A stretch of 64,000 nt of DNA. Source: Candidatus Binatia bacterium. Its GTDB lineage: Bacteria > Desulfobacterota > Binatia > UBA1149 > CAITLU01. This document shows positions 11,498 through 26,714 of this stretch, piece after piece; positions within the stretch are counted from its first letter, which is position 1, and each line of letters opens with the position of its first letter. The notes beneath the pieces were generated by a model. The model was not told the origin of the DNA and ran no database searches. It saw only the letters and a program-made list of their open reading frames with translations. Location: positions 80,647-144,646 of the forward strand of contig DASXOZ010000033.1 of the NCBI GenBank assembly GCA_036493895.1, read 5' to 3'. Both the position numbers and the translations under genes were made by a program.

Positions 11498-12663
11498 ACG
11501 GCGCAGCGCACGAAGACGCGATGCTCGCCCCGTTGCTCGAGCCCGAGCCCGGCGCGCGCGTCGTCGTCGCGATGAGCGGCGGAGTCGACAGCTCGGTGGC
11601 GACCGCGCTTCTGGTCGAACGAGGCTATGACGTCGTCGGCATCTCGCTGCGCCTGTCCGAGGAAAGGCCCGGGGGATCCTCGAGCGGCTGCTGCAGTCTC
11701 GAAGACTTCCAGGACGCCGCGCGCGTGGCCGACGGCCTCGGCGTACCGCACTACGTCTTCGACATGCGCGAGGCCTTCGCGCGCGACGTCATCGCTCCGT
11801 TCGTCGAGGAATACCTTGCCGGACGCACGCCGAGCCCCTGCATCCTTTGCAACCGCTCGATCAAGTTCTCGGCACTCAGGCGCCGCGCCGCCGAGCTGGG
11901 CGCCCGCTGGGTCGCTACCGGGCACTACGCGCGCCGCCGCATCGACGGCGATCGCTGCCGGCTTCTGCGGGGCCGCGACGACGCGAAGGACCAGTCCTAC
12001 TTCCTGTTCGAGATGGACCAGCAGGGCCTTGCGCGCACGCTGTTTCCCGTCGGCGAGATGACCAAGGACGAAGTGCGCGCATTCGCCGCGTCGCGGGGAA
12101 TCGCGACGGCGGCAAAGGCCGACAGCCAGGAAATCTGTTTCGTTCCCGACGGCCGCTACGCGGATTTCGTCGAAAAGCTCGCGCCGGGTCGGGTGCGCGA
12201 AGGCGAAATCCTCGCCGAGAACGGCGCGGTGATCGGACGCCACGCAGGCGTGCACCGTTATACGGTGGGGCAGAGGCGCGGACTCGGCGTGGCTGCAGGC
12301 GAGCCGCTGTACGTTGAGTCGGTCGATGCAGAGACGGCTTCCGTGCGCGTCGGTCCTCGACGATTGCTGCGTCGCGACGGCCTCGTCGCCGACGGCGTCG
12401 TGTGGACGTCGGGCCGGCCGGAGCCGGAAGGCGCGGCGGTCGAGGCGCGTATCCGCCACCGGCACCGGGCGGTTCCTGCAACCGTGCACCGTCGCGGCGA
12501 GAGGATCGAAGTGCGCTTCGCCGAGCCGGAAGAAGCGGTAACGCCCGGCCAGGCGGTGGTGCTGTATCGCGGCGACGATGTGATCGGCGGCGGCTGGATC
12601 CGCGAGTCCTTCGTTGCGCCCGGCGCCGAAGTGGCCAGTCGTGGCGGCGGGATGAGGGGATAG
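11494..12663 (+). CDS. mnmA: tRNA-specific 2-thiouridylase MnmA
   Basis: Adds the 2-thio group to wobble U34 of tRNA(Lys/Glu/Gln) using ATP and a persulfide donor. The 389-residue product has the PP-loop SGGVDSS at 28-34, TPSPCILCNRSIKF with Cys119 as the likely catalytic cysteine, ATGHYARR, KDQSYFLFEM, and the second active cysteine Cys215 in ADSQEICFVPDG. A C-terminal beta-barrel region contains HRYTVGQRRGLGV. An N-terminal extension of about 20 residues precedes the usual start. The ATG overlaps the preceding desulfurase stop, and mtaB begins 2 nt after its TAG. Confidence 0.97.
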   Translation: MNGAAHEDAMLAPLLEPEPGARVVVAMSGGVDSSVATALLVERGYDVVGISLRLSEERPGGSSSGCCSLEDFQDAARVADGLGVPHYVFDMREAFARDVIAPFVEEYLAGRTPSPCILCNRSIKFSALRRRAAELGARWVATGHYARRRIDGDRCRLLRGRDDAKDQSYFLFEMDQQGLARTLFPVGEMTKDEVRAFAASRGIATAAKADSQEICFVPDGRYADFVEKLAPGRVREGEILAENGAVIGRHAGVHRYTVGQRRGLGVAAGEPLYVESVDAETASVRVGPRRLLRRDGLVADGVVWTSGRPEPEGAAVEARIRHRHRAVPATVHRRGERIEVRFAEPEEAVTPGQAVVLYRGDDVIGGGWIRESFVAPGAEVASRGGGMRG

Positions 12664-12665
12664 CC

Positions 12666-13967
12666 GTGCGCGTCGCGATCGCTACCCTGGGTTGCAAAGT
12701 CAACCGCTACGACACTGCCGTGATCGAGAAGCGGGTGGACGCACGCGGCTGGACGAGAGTCGATTTCGACGAGATCGCCGACGCCTATGTCGTCAATTCC
12801 TGCACGGTCACCGATCGCGCCGATCGCGACGCGAGGCGGCTTGCGCGGCGCGCGCGGCGAAGGAATCCGGCCGGGCGCGTGATCATGACCGGATGCTACG
12901 CGCAGACGAGCAGCGAGGAAATCACCCGGCTCGGTTACGTCGATCACGTCGTCGGGCTCGGTCGCATCGACGACCTTCTCGAGGCCGTCGCCGGGCAGCT
13001 CGACCTCCGCGCGGCCGTGTCGGACCTGCGGCACGCCGACAGTATTGCGACGCTCGGCATCGATACGTTCGCCGGTCGCAGCCGCGCCTTCGTCAAGGTG
13101 CAGGAAGGATGCGACCTGTTCTGTACCTTCTGCATCGTTCCGGTAGCCCGCGGGCGAAGCCGCAGCGTCGATGCCAGGCCGGTGCTCGAGGAGATCGAGC
13201 GCCTTGCCGCAGCGGGCTTCCGGGAAGTCGTGCTGACCGGAGTGCATCTCGGAGGCTACGGAGCCGACCTCGATCCGCCGCGCGACCTGGCGTGGCTGCT
13301 CGAATGCCTTGCCGACAGAAAACCGCCGGTTCGCGTGCGCGTGAGCTCCGTCGATCCTCCCGAGCTCACGCCGCGCCTGCTCGACGTGCTGCGCGACGAC
13401 ATCTTCTGCCCGCACCTGCACGTGCCCCTGCAATCGTGCGACGACGGTGTGCTTTCGCGCATGAGGCGGCGCTACACGTTCGCGCAGGCACGAGCGGCGA
13501 TCGAGCGCACGAGAGCGGCACTCGGCGACGACGTGGCGATCGGGACCGACCTCATCACCGGTTTTCCGGAGGAGAGCGAAGAAGAATTCCGCACGACCTG
13601 CGATCGCCTGGAACAACTGGCTCCGGCCTACGTGCACGTGTTCCCGTACTCGATCCGCAGCTCGACGTCGGCGGCCAAAAGATGGAAGCCTCTCGATGAC
13701 GCGACCGTTCACGGTCGCGCGGCGGCCGTCCGCCATCTCGATGTGGAGTTGAGGGCGCGTTTCCGCCGCCGCTTCGTCGGTCGCAGCGCCGCCGTACTTT
13801 TCGAAGGCAGCCGCGACGACGCTACCGGTCGCTGGCGCGGGCACAGCGAGCACTATCTCGACGTCTCCTGCGCGACGCCGCCCGACGTTGGCGAGCTTCG
13901 GCGCAGCATCCGTCGCGTCGTGATCGACGAGGAGAGCGCCGGCGGCCTGGTCGGGAGGCTCGCGTGA
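12666..13967 (+). CDS. mtaB: tRNA t6A37 methylthiotransferase MtaB
   Basis: Radical SAM methylthiotransferase that converts t6A37 to ms2t6A37. The GTG at 12666 gives 433 residues starting VRVAIATLGCKVNRYDTA, with the first auxiliary [4Fe-4S] cysteine at Cys10. NSCTVTDRADRDARR and MTGCYAQT supply the other two N-terminal cysteines of the UPF0004 domain. The radical SAM triad CDLFCTFC is at 149, 153 and 156, followed by LTGVHLGGYG and VPLQSCDDGVLSRMRRRYT. LGCKVN and TGVHLGGYG favour the MtaB subgroup over MiaB or RimO. A TRAM-like tail is present. The stop overlaps the rnc GTG by 4 nt. Confidence 0.94.
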   Translation: MRVAIATLGCKVNRYDTAVIEKRVDARGWTRVDFDEIADAYVVNSCTVTDRADRDARRLARRARRRNPAGRVIMTGCYAQTSSEEITRLGYVDHVVGLGRIDDLLEAVAGQLDLRAAVSDLRHADSIATLGIDTFAGRSRAFVKVQEGCDLFCTFCIVPVARGRSRSVDARPVLEEIERLAAAGFREVVLTGVHLGGYGADLDPPRDLAWLLECLADRKPPVRVRVSSVDPPELTPRLLDVLRDDIFCPHLHVPLQSCDDGVLSRMRRRYTFAQARAAIERTRAALGDDVAIGTDLITGFPEESEEEFRTTCDRLEQLAPAYVHVFPYSIRSSTSAAKRWKPLDDATVHGRAAAVRHLDVELRARFRRRFVGRSAAVLFEGSRDDATGRWRGHSEHYLDVSCATPPDVGELRRSIRRVVIDEESAGGLVGRLA

Positions 13968-14836
13968 CTGCCCGCAAGACCGCCGATTCGCAGCCGAGCC
14001 CCAGCCTGGACGCGCTCGAGGCGCTGATCGACTACCGCTTTCGCGATCGCAAGCTGCTGGAGCGCGCGCTGGTGCACAGCTCCGCGGCCACCGAGGGCGA
14101 CCTCGAGAGCAACCAGACCTTCGAGTTCCTCGGCGATGCGGTGCTCGACCTTGCGGTGTCGGAATTCCTGCTGCGCCGCCATCCGAAGCGTGCCGAAGGA
14201 GAGCTGACGAGGATGCGTGCGAGCATCGTCAGCGCCAAGGGCCTGGCGACGGCGGCGGCAAGGCTCGATCTCGGGCGCTGGATCCGGCTCGGACGCGGCG
14301 AAGCTCGCAGCGGTGGCGGCAAGAAGGCCAACATCCTTGCGGATACCTACGAAGCGGTCGTCGCGGCCGTGTTCCTCGATAGCGGCTACGAAGCGGCGCG
14401 CAAGCTTCTCGAAGCGACGTTCGCGCAGGAGATCGCCGCGGCAGACCCGACCGGCGACGATTGGAAGACCGAGCTCCAGGAGCTGACCCAGGCCCGTTAC
14501 CACTGCACGCCGTCGTATTCCCTCGTGTCGACGTCGGGCCCGGACCACGCCAAGCACTTCGAGGTTGCCATCCGCGTCGCCGGAGAGACCATCGGCAACG
14601 GCAGCGGCGCCAGCCGCAAGAGCGCCGAGCAGATGGCGGCGCGCGAAGCAGTCGCCGTGCTGCGCGACAAGCCGCTGCCGCCTGAACCGGCACCGGAACC
14701 GGAAGCTGCGCCGCCTCGAAAGCGACGAAGCCGCGCCAAAGCGCGTCCTGCCGATGACGCGGCCGCCGCCGCTGCCGACAACGCCGCCGCTGCCGCCGAT
14801 TCCGGCGAGAAACCGCTCGATCAAGGCGCCCGGTGA
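13964..14836 (+). CDS. rnc: Ribonuclease III
   Basis: Double-stranded RNA endonuclease for rRNA processing and mRNA turnover. It has the RNase III signature NQTFEFLGDAVLDLAVSEFL near residues 44-63, a second catalytic block ILADTYEAVVAAVFLDSGY and a C-terminal dsRNA-binding domain (about 165-230) with GNGSGASRKSAEQMAAREA. After the dsRBD there is an unusual tail of roughly 55 residues, first Pro/Glu/Ala-rich, then basic (PPRKRRSRAKARP), then Ala/Asp-rich; E. coli Rnc has 226 residues against 290 here. GTG start and stop both sit in 4-nt GTGA overlaps with mtaB and era, and the rnc-era order is widely conserved. Confidence 0.96.
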   Translation: MTARKTADSQPSPSLDALEALIDYRFRDRKLLERALVHSSAATEGDLESNQTFEFLGDAVLDLAVSEFLLRRHPKRAEGELTRMRASIVSAKGLATAAARLDLGRWIRLGRGEARSGGGKKANILADTYEAVVAAVFLDSGYEAARKLLEATFAQEIAAADPTGDDWKTELQELTQARYHCTPSYSLVSTSGPDHAKHFEVAIRVAGETIGNGSGASRKSAEQMAAREAVAVLRDKPLPPEPAPEPEAAPPRKRRSRAKARPADDAAAAAADNAAAAADSGEKPLDQGAR

Positions 14837-15726
14837 CTGTTTCCGGTCAACCCGAAGCGCAGCGCTGCGGCTACGTCGCGATCGCGGGGGCTCCGAACGT
14901 CGGAAAATCGACGCTGCTCAACCGTATTCTCGGGCGTCCCCTCAGCATTGCGACGCCGAAGCCCCAGACCACGCGCCGGCGCCTGCTCGGCGTCGAGACG
15001 CGCGGCAACGTGCAGATTGCGTTCTGCGATACGCCCGGCATCCATCCGATCCACGGGCTGATGCACGATCGCATGAACGCGCAGGCGAGGCAGGGCCTCC
15101 GCGAAGCCGATGTCGTGTGCTGGATGCTGGATGCATCGCACGGCATCCGCGGTATCGATCGCGAAGAGGCGGCCTCACTGGATCCCGCCCGCACCATCGT
15201 CGTGATGAACAAGTGTGATGCCGTCGACAAACCGGCGGTCCTTCCCCGCATCGCGCAGGCCTCGGCACTGCTGCCGGGCAGCGAGATTTTTCCGGTCAGC
15301 GCGCGAAGCGGGCAGGGCGTCGAAGAGCTCGTCGCACATCTGGTCTCGCGCATGCCCGAAGGCCAATGGATGTACGATCCCGAGCTGCTGACCGACCAGA
15401 GCGAGCGCTACCTGGTCGGAGAGCTGGTGCGCGAGCAGCTCTTCGTGCAGCTCGACCGCGAGCTGCCGTACCGCGTTGCGGTCTCCGTCGACGTTTTTCG
15501 CGACGGGCCCCGGCACACGTCGATCTCGGCGACGATCTACACCGACAGCGAATCGACGAAGCGCATCATCGTCGGCAAGGGAGGAAGCCGCATCAAAAAC
15601 GTCGGGATCGTCGCACGGGAGCACATCGAGGAGCTGCTGGAGCGCAAGATTTTCCTCGAGTTGTTCGTCAAGGTGAAGCCGGGCTGGCAGGACGATCCGC
15701 GTTTTCTCGAGGAGCTGGGCCTGTGA
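14833..15726 (+). CDS. era: GTPase Era
   Basis: Essential GTPase that binds 16S rRNA and assists 30S maturation. The 297-residue product shows G1 GAPNVGKST at 19-27, DTPGIHPIHG (G3), MNKCD (G4) and a C-terminal KH domain with TISATIYTDSESTKRIIVG and KGGSRIK. Length and layout are standard (E. coli 301). The GTG start overlaps rnc and the TGA overlaps the GTG of der, which completes a run of GTGA couplings from mtaB through der. Confidence 0.97.
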   Translation: MTVSGQPEAQRCGYVAIAGAPNVGKSTLLNRILGRPLSIATPKPQTTRRRLLGVETRGNVQIAFCDTPGIHPIHGLMHDRMNAQARQGLREADVVCWMLDASHGIRGIDREEAASLDPARTIVVMNKCDAVDKPAVLPRIAQASALLPGSEIFPVSARSGQGVEELVAHLVSRMPEGQWMYDPELLTDQSERYLVGELVREQLFVQLDRELPYRVAVSVDVFRDGPRHTSISATIYTDSESTKRIIVGKGGSRIKNVGIVAREHIEELLERKIFLELFVKVKPGWQDDPRFLEELGL

Positions 15727-17243
15727 GCCGTCCGACCGCTTCCTGGGGTGGAGCCGGCACTTCGCCGCGAATGCGGCTCGCGATCGTCGGTCGCCCCAAC
15801 GTCGGCAAGTCGACGCTGTTCAACCGCCTGCTCGGCCGCCGTCGTGCGATCACGCTCGACGAGCCCGGCATTACCCGCGATCCCATCGTCGAGCCGATGG
15901 ACCTGGAAGGCATGCCCCTCGACCTCGTCGACACCGGCGGCCTCGGCGGAGAGGCCGACATCGCGCTTGCGGACCGGGTTCACGAACACACGGTGCGCGC
16001 GATCGGCGCGAGCGACATCCTGATCGTGCTGTTCGATGCAAGGTCCGGTCTTGGTCCCCTCGACCGCGACACCGTCGACCTGGTTTCGCGAAGCGGCCTG
16101 CCGGCGATCTACGTCGCGAACAAGGGCGAGGGCCGGGCAAGCGAGGATACCGCGCTCGAGTTCTGCGCGCTCGGCATCGATCCCCCGCTCGTCATTTCGG
16201 CCGAGCACGGACACGGCATCTCCGAGCTGCGAAGCATGATCGCCGACATGGTGCGCGAGGCCGGCGGTCTCCCCGAGGAAGAGGACGAGAACGTCGATGA
16301 CGGTGAGTATGAGGGTGAAGATTCCGGGGAAGAAGAGGCTGCCGAGCAAGCGGACACGGGTCGTCCGTGTCGCGTCGCGCTCGTCGGTCGCCCCAACGTC
16401 GGAAAGTCCTCGCTTCTCAACCTGCTGGCAGGCCAGATGCTCTCGCTCGTCGACAACAAGCCGGGTACCACGAGGGACGTCGTCGACACGGAAATCGAGC
16501 GCGGCGGACGCCGCTATCTGCTTCTCGATACTGCTGGCATGCGGCGGCCCTCGCGGGTGGAGGAAGGCGTCGAAAGGATCAGTGTCCGGCGGGCGATCGA
16601 GGCGATCGACAGGGCCGACGTCGTCGTCCTGCTCGTCGAGCCGGAAGAAGGGATCACCGACCAGGACGCGCGCATCGCGCGCCGCGCCTGGGACGAAGGG
16701 CGCGCCCTCGTCGTGCTCGTCAACAAGGCCGACCTTGCGACGGAGGCCCAGCTTGCACGCGTCGAGAGCGAGATGCGCAGCGTCTACCGCACGCTCTCAC
16801 CTGTCCAGGTCGGCCGCCTGTCGGTGAAGAGGCGCCAGGGCATCGACGAAGCGTTCGCGCTGATCGACCTGGCCAAGGACGCACACAACCGGCGCCTGCC
16901 CACGGCCGAGGTCAATCGCATCCTCGCGGAGGTCGGACGGCGGCGCGAGCCGCCGGTAGTGGCGCGCGGCCGTGCCAAGCTGTTCTACGGCACCCAGACC
17001 GGTGTGCGCCCGCCGACGATCTCGATCTTCACCAACCGCATCGAGCTTCCCGAGGAATACGTGCGCTTCATCGAGCGCTGCTTCCGCGAGGAAGCCGACT
17101 TCGCGGGAAGTCCGCTGCGGCTGCGCTTTATGCGGCGCGATTCGCACGGCGGCCGTGAACAGGGAGAGGGGCCGGCGCGCGCGAAGAAGGGCAGCGGCGG
17201 CAGCAGCCGTTCGAAGCACGGTGCCCGAACGCAGGCACGCTGA
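15723..17243 (+). CDS. der: GTPase Der (EngA)
   Basis: Tandem-G-domain GTPase for 50S subunit assembly. G1 motifs GRPNVGKST (23-31) and GRPNVGKSS (222-230) mark the two GTPase domains, and a C-terminal KH-like domain with PPVVARGRAKLFYGTQTGVRPP follows. The linker between the G domains is strongly acidic (about residues 185-212, mostly Glu/Asp), longer and more charged than in many homologs. The C-terminus is basic and Gly/Ser-rich. The GTG at 15723 overlaps the era stop; an internal ATG at codon 17 is an alternative start. It ends 60 nt before the convergent carbonic-anhydrase-like gene. Confidence 0.96.
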   Translation: MSRPTASWGGAGTSPRMRLAIVGRPNVGKSTLFNRLLGRRRAITLDEPGITRDPIVEPMDLEGMPLDLVDTGGLGGEADIALADRVHEHTVRAIGASDILIVLFDARSGLGPLDRDTVDLVSRSGLPAIYVANKGEGRASEDTALEFCALGIDPPLVISAEHGHGISELRSMIADMVREAGGLPEEEDENVDDGEYEGEDSGEEEAAEQADTGRPCRVALVGRPNVGKSSLLNLLAGQMLSLVDNKPGTTRDVVDTEIERGGRRYLLLDTAGMRRPSRVEEGVERISVRRAIEAIDRADVVVLLVEPEEGITDQDARIARRAWDEGRALVVLVNKADLATEAQLARVESEMRSVYRTLSPVQVGRLSVKRRQGIDEAFALIDLAKDAHNRRLPTAEVNRILAEVGRRREPPVVARGRAKLFYGTQTGVRPPTISIFTNRIELPEEYVRFIERCFREEADFAGSPLRLRFMRRDSHGGREQGEGPARAKKGSGGSSRSKHGARTQAR

Positions 17244-17303
17244 ACGCCACGGACAGACGCAGGGCGACGACTTGCCGGGGTTTCGGTCGGGGAATCGAGC
17301 TCC

Positions 17304-19452
<2,149 letters not shown>

Positions 19453-19453
<1 letters not shown>

Positions 19454-19542
19454 TCGACCCAGCGAGCTGGCGAGCGGGGTCGATATCCAAGCGCCCCAGT
19501 GAGCCGCGAGCGGGGTCGATATCCAAGCGCCACAATGAGCCA
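19453..19542 (+). repeat. Stop-codon hairpin and 36-nt tandem repeat downstream of guaB
   Basis: ATCGACCC (19453-19460, starting in the guaB TGA) is an exact inverted repeat of GGGTCGAT (19477-19484). The right arm lies inside the first of two 36-nt direct repeats (19471-19506 and 19507-19542), which share cgagcggggtcgatatccaa and differ at only a few 3' positions. There is no T-tract after the hairpin. A related element follows guaA. Confidence 0.85.
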
Positions 19543-19596
19543 ATCCATCGCGATGCCCCGACCGTGAGCTGAAAAAAACGACAAGGACCCTCGAGC

Positions 19597-21147
19597 TTGC
19601 AAACCGTCCTCATCCTCGACTTCGGCAGCCAGTACACCCAGCTCATCGCCCGCCGCGTGCGTGAGGCGAAGGTCTACTGCGAGATCCATCCCTGCAATCT
19701 TGCAGCCGAAAAAATCCGTGAGATCGCTCCGGCGGCCGTGATCCTCTCCGGAGGCCCGGCCAGCGTCTACGACGAAGGCGCGCCTGCGCCGGTGCCGGCT
19801 CTTCTGGGCATGGACGTACCGATGCTCGGCATCTGCTACGGCATGGGAATTCTCGGCCTGGCCGACGGCGGCGTCGTGCTGCGCTCGGATCATCGCGAGT
19901 ACGGACAGGCCGATCTCACCATCGACGTCTGCGACGATCTTTTCGCCGGCTTCTCCGGCGGTGAAAAAACGTCGGTGTGGATGAGCCACGGCGACCGGCT
20001 CGAAACGCTGCCGCGCGGATGGGAGCCGATTGCGTCCAGCCCGAGTTCTCCGCTGGCCGCCATTCGCAACCGCGGCCGCCAGCGCTGGGCCGTGCAGTTC
20101 CATCCCGAAGTGGTGCACAGCCGGCGCGGCCGCGAGATCCTCGAGAACTTCCTGTTCCGCATCGCCGGGCTGTCGGCCGACTGGACGATGGACAATTACC
20201 TGGAAGCCGCGGTCTCGCGCATTCGCACGCTGGTCGGCGACGCGCAGGTCGTCTGCGGCATCAGCGGCGGCGTCGATTCGACGGTGACGGCGGCGCTGAT
20301 CGAAAAAGCCGTTCCAGGCCAGCTCACCTGCGTCTTCGTCGACAACGGCCTGCTGCGCCACGGGGAAGCCGAGCAGGTCTGTGCGATGCTCGGACCCCGT
20401 TTCGGCGAGGACTTCCTGTTCGTCGACGCGTCGGATCGCTTTCTCGATGCCCTGGCCGGAATCGAAGACCCCGAGAAGAAGCGCAAGACGATCGGTCGTG
20501 TTTTCATCGAAGTGTTCGAACAGGCGTCGCTGAAGCCCCGTCACGGGCGAGCGCGCGCGACGTTCCTCGGTCAGGGTACGCTGTATCCGGACGTCATCGA
20601 GTCGGTGTCCGTCAAAGGACCGTCGGCCGTGATCAAGAGCCACCACAACGTCGGCGGGCTGCCCGAGCGCATGCACATGTCGCTGGTCGAACCGCTGCGT
20701 GAGCTGTTCAAGGACGAAGTCCGCGCACTCGGCGCGGTGCTCGGCCTGCCGCACGACTGGCTGTGGCGCCATCCGTTTCCGGGGCCCGGCCTGGCGGTGC
20801 GCGTTCTCGGACCGATCACGCGCGAGGCGCTGGCGATGCTGCGAGGCGCCGACTCGATCTTCATCGAGGAGATCCATCGCGCCGGGTTGTACGAGGAGAT
20901 CTGGCAGGCTTTCGCAGTGCTGCTGCCGGTGCGCACCGTCGGGGTGCAGGGAGACTACCGCACGTACGACCTGGTGGTGGCGCTTCGCGCCATTGTCAGC
21001 GAAGACGGCATGACAGCCGACTGGTTCCGCTTCCCGCCCGACGTGCTCGCGAGGACGGCTTCGCGCATCGCCAACGAGGTCAAGGGCGTGAGCCGCGTCG
21101 TCTACGACGTCTCGACCAAGCCGCCGGCCACCGTGGAGTGGGAATGA
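19597..21147 (+). CDS. guaA: GMP synthase (glutamine-hydrolysing)
   Basis: Aminates XMP to GMP using glutamine and ATP. The TTG start at 19597 is chosen because AAGGA lies about 9 nt upstream and the product begins QTVLILDFGSQYTQLIARRV, the normal GuaA N-terminus. The 516-residue protein has the class I glutamine amidotransferase domain with nucleophile Cys80 in GICYGMG and a His/Glu pair in VQFHPEV. The PP-loop SGGVDST is at 223-229, and the C-terminal dimerisation domain ends in KPPATVEWE. The terminal E-W-E, the TGA and the next bases form the left arm of a hairpin (see next feature). Confidence 0.98.
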   Translation: MQTVLILDFGSQYTQLIARRVREAKVYCEIHPCNLAAEKIREIAPAAVILSGGPASVYDEGAPAPVPALLGMDVPMLGICYGMGILGLADGGVVLRSDHREYGQADLTIDVCDDLFAGFSGGEKTSVWMSHGDRLETLPRGWEPIASSPSSPLAAIRNRGRQRWAVQFHPEVVHSRRGREILENFLFRIAGLSADWTMDNYLEAAVSRIRTLVGDAQVVCGISGGVDSTVTAALIEKAVPGQLTCVFVDNGLLRHGEAEQVCAMLGPRFGEDFLFVDASDRFLDALAGIEDPEKKRKTIGRVFIEVFEQASLKPRHGRARATFLGQGTLYPDVIESVSVKGPSAVIKSHHNVGGLPERMHMSLVEPLRELFKDEVRALGAVLGLPHDWLWRHPFPGPGLAVRVLGPITREALAMLRGADSIFIEEIHRAGLYEEIWQAFAVLLPVRTVGVQGDYRTYDLVVALRAIVSEDGMTADWFRFPPDVLARTASRIANEVKGVSRVVYDVSTKPPATVEWE

Positions 21148-21256
21148 CCCCGCGAGCTGGCGAGCGGGGTCATTATCCAGACGCCACAACCGAGCGGGGT
21201 CATTATCCAGACGCCACAACCGAGCGGAGTCATTATCCAGACGCCGCAACCGAGCG
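21145..21256 (+). repeat. Stop-codon hairpin and 30-nt tandem repeat downstream of guaA
   Basis: TGACCCCGC (21145-21153, beginning with the guaA stop) pairs perfectly with GCGGGGTCA (21164-21172) around a 10-nt loop. Three 30-nt direct repeats follow (21161-21190, 21191-21220, 21221-21250), plus a 6-nt start of a fourth. The unit begins cgagcggggtcattatccag, and the third copy has single-base changes. The unit resembles the repeat behind guaB, but both hairpin arms have changed together. dnaE starts 16 nt after the last copy. Confidence 0.88.
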
Positions 21257-21271
21257 TTCAAGGCCGGACGC

Positions 21272-24882
<3,611 letters not shown>

Positions 24883-24907
<25 letters not shown>

Positions 24908-26145
24908 CCGAGCGCGCAGTGCTCGTGTGGGCGGGGCACGACGCGACGCACGCGGCCGAGTCGCTCGACGAGCTCGCGCTGCTCTCCGCTACTGCCGGCG
25001 TCGAGGTCGTCGCGCGTCTGTCGCAGCAGATGAAGCGCCTGTCGGCCGCCACGCGCATCGGAAGCGGCAAGGTCGACGAGCTGAAGAGCACGGTGGCCGA
25101 GACCACCGCCGACGTGGTGATCTTCGATGATCCGCTGACGCCTGCGCAGCGGCGCAACCTCGAGAAGATCCTCGAGATCAAGGTGCTCGACCGCAGCCAG
25201 CTCATCCTGGACATCTTCGCGCTGCGTGCGCAGACCCGCGCCGGCCAGCTGCAGGTGGAGCTGGCCCAGCTCCAGTACATGCTGCCGCGCCTGACGCGCG
25301 CGTGGAGTCACTTGTCGCGCATGAAGGCCGGCGTCGGCACGCGCGGACCCGGCGAAACCCAGCTCGAGTCCGACCGTCGCCAGGTGCGCGACAGGATCGA
25401 GAAACTGCACGATCGCCTCGAGGAAGTGGACCGCACGCGCAAGCTCAATCGCCGCGAGCGCGAGGCGGTGCCGTATCCGATCGTCGCGCTGGTCGGCTAT
25501 ACGAACGCCGGCAAATCGTCGCTGATGAACCGGCTGACGGAGGCCGGCGTCTACGTCGCCGACCAGCTTTTCGCGACGCTGGACACGACGACGCGGCGCC
25601 TGGTGCTGCCGTCGGGACGCGTCGTGATGCTCGTCGACACGGTGGGTTTCGTCTCCAAGCTGCCGCACGAGCTGGTCGCCGCATTCAAGGGAACGCTGGA
25701 GCAGGTCGTCGAGGCGGATCTCGTCGTGCACGTGGTCGATGCCGCTTCACCGGATCTCGACGGCCGGCGCACCGTCGTCGAAGGAATCCTCGGCGAGCTC
25801 GGTGCTGCCGGCAGGCCGCGGCTTCTCGTCTACAACAAGCGCGACCTGGCAGCTGCTGCAGAGCCGCCGCCGGGAGCGATCGGCGTCTCGGCGCGAACCG
25901 GCGATGGTTTCGGTGCGCTGCTCGAGGCTTTCGACAACGCGTTCGCTCCGGTCGAGGAAAAACTCGCGATCGTCGTGCCGCACGGCGACGGGCGTACTCG
26001 CGCATGGCTGCATCGCAACGGCCGCGTCGTCGAAGAAAGCGAGCAGGCGGACGGCACCAGAGTGATCGTGTGGCTCAGCCGCAAGTCGGCGGGTCAGCTC
26101 GAGCAGATGATCCGTGCGTCCGGATACCCGGTCCGTCATTTTTGA
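24883..26145 (+). CDS. hflX: GTPase HflX
   Basis: Ribosome-associated GTPase that splits stalled or stressed 70S ribosomes. The GTG at 24883 is chosen because GGAG (24874-24877) sits about 5 nt upstream; the product is 420 residues and overlaps the dnaE 3' end by 25 nt. The HflX N-terminal domain has [10 protein letters not shown] and [15 protein letters not shown], then [20 protein letters not shown] and the glycine-rich [13 protein letters not shown]. The G domain has [12 protein letters not shown] from residue 205, [24 protein letters not shown] and YNKRD. A C-terminal domain of about 60 residues completes it. Confidence 0.95.
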
Positions 26146-26714
26146 GCGGGCGCGGCCGGCGGTGCGCTCGTTTCCATGACCGGAACCGGCCCGTGGAGCT
26201 TCTCCAACTCGTCCCACGTGTCGTAGATTTCGACGAGAGAATGACCATCCCAGACGTAGTAGGCGGTATAGTCCCCCTTCTCGATAACGTAGAGCGCGGA
26301 GTGCTCGTTGCACTGAAGACCAGAGCATGACGCTGGATCGGTCTCGAACAGACGACTATCGGGCCTGAATGATGCTTCGCCCATCGTTTCGACCGGAAGG
26401 AGGTACGGAACTCCAGTGTCGGCGTCGATCAAAGCCCACTGCTGGCATGGGGAGCCACAGCCCCAATCCAAGACGACGTAGTGTCCCGCAAAATTGACCG
26501 GGGTACTCTGGTAACCATACCTGATGACGGTGCGAAATTCCCAGGGCGGTGTGCCCCGTCGCAGCTGTAGAGCTGCTTTAGGACCGACTTTCCGCTCCGA
26601 CGGATAGTCTTCAAACCTCGGCGGGTGAAGAGCCTCAGGAGCTCGTTGCGCAGCAGCGCACGCGCAACTCATCATCACAGCGCTCGCTACGGCATATCGG
26701 ATCGAGTTCTTCAT
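26136..26714 (-). CDS. Conserved hypothetical exported protein, lower GC
   Basis: The 192-residue product starts [20 protein letters not shown], an apparent signal peptide, from the ATG at 26714; a TTG at 26726 in the same frame is an alternative. The mature part carries [20 protein letters not shown] and ALIDADTG, a motif set I recognise from uncharacterised small periplasmic proteins of proteobacteria (NFAGHY...WGCG..C...IID..TG). Paired cysteines (GCGSPC; CSGLQC) could form disulfides. Base composition is nearer 55% G+C than its neighbours, suggesting recent transfer. It overlaps the convergent hflX 3' end by 10 nt. No function is known to me. Confidence 0.75.
   Translation of the reverse strand: MKNSIRYAVASAVMMSCACAAAQRAPEALHPPRFEDYPSERKVGPKAALQLRRGTPPWEFRTVIRYGYQSTPVNFAGHYVVLDWGCGSPCQQWALIDADTGVPYLLPVETMGEASFRPDSRLFETDPASCSGLQCNEHSALYVIEKGDYTAYYVWDGHSLVEIYDTWDELEKLHGPVPVMETSAPPAAPAQK

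Noticed and set aside
21161..21256. Thirty-nt repeats after guaA as a CRISPR array
   Set aside because: The copies are directly contiguous with no variable spacers, and no cas genes are present.
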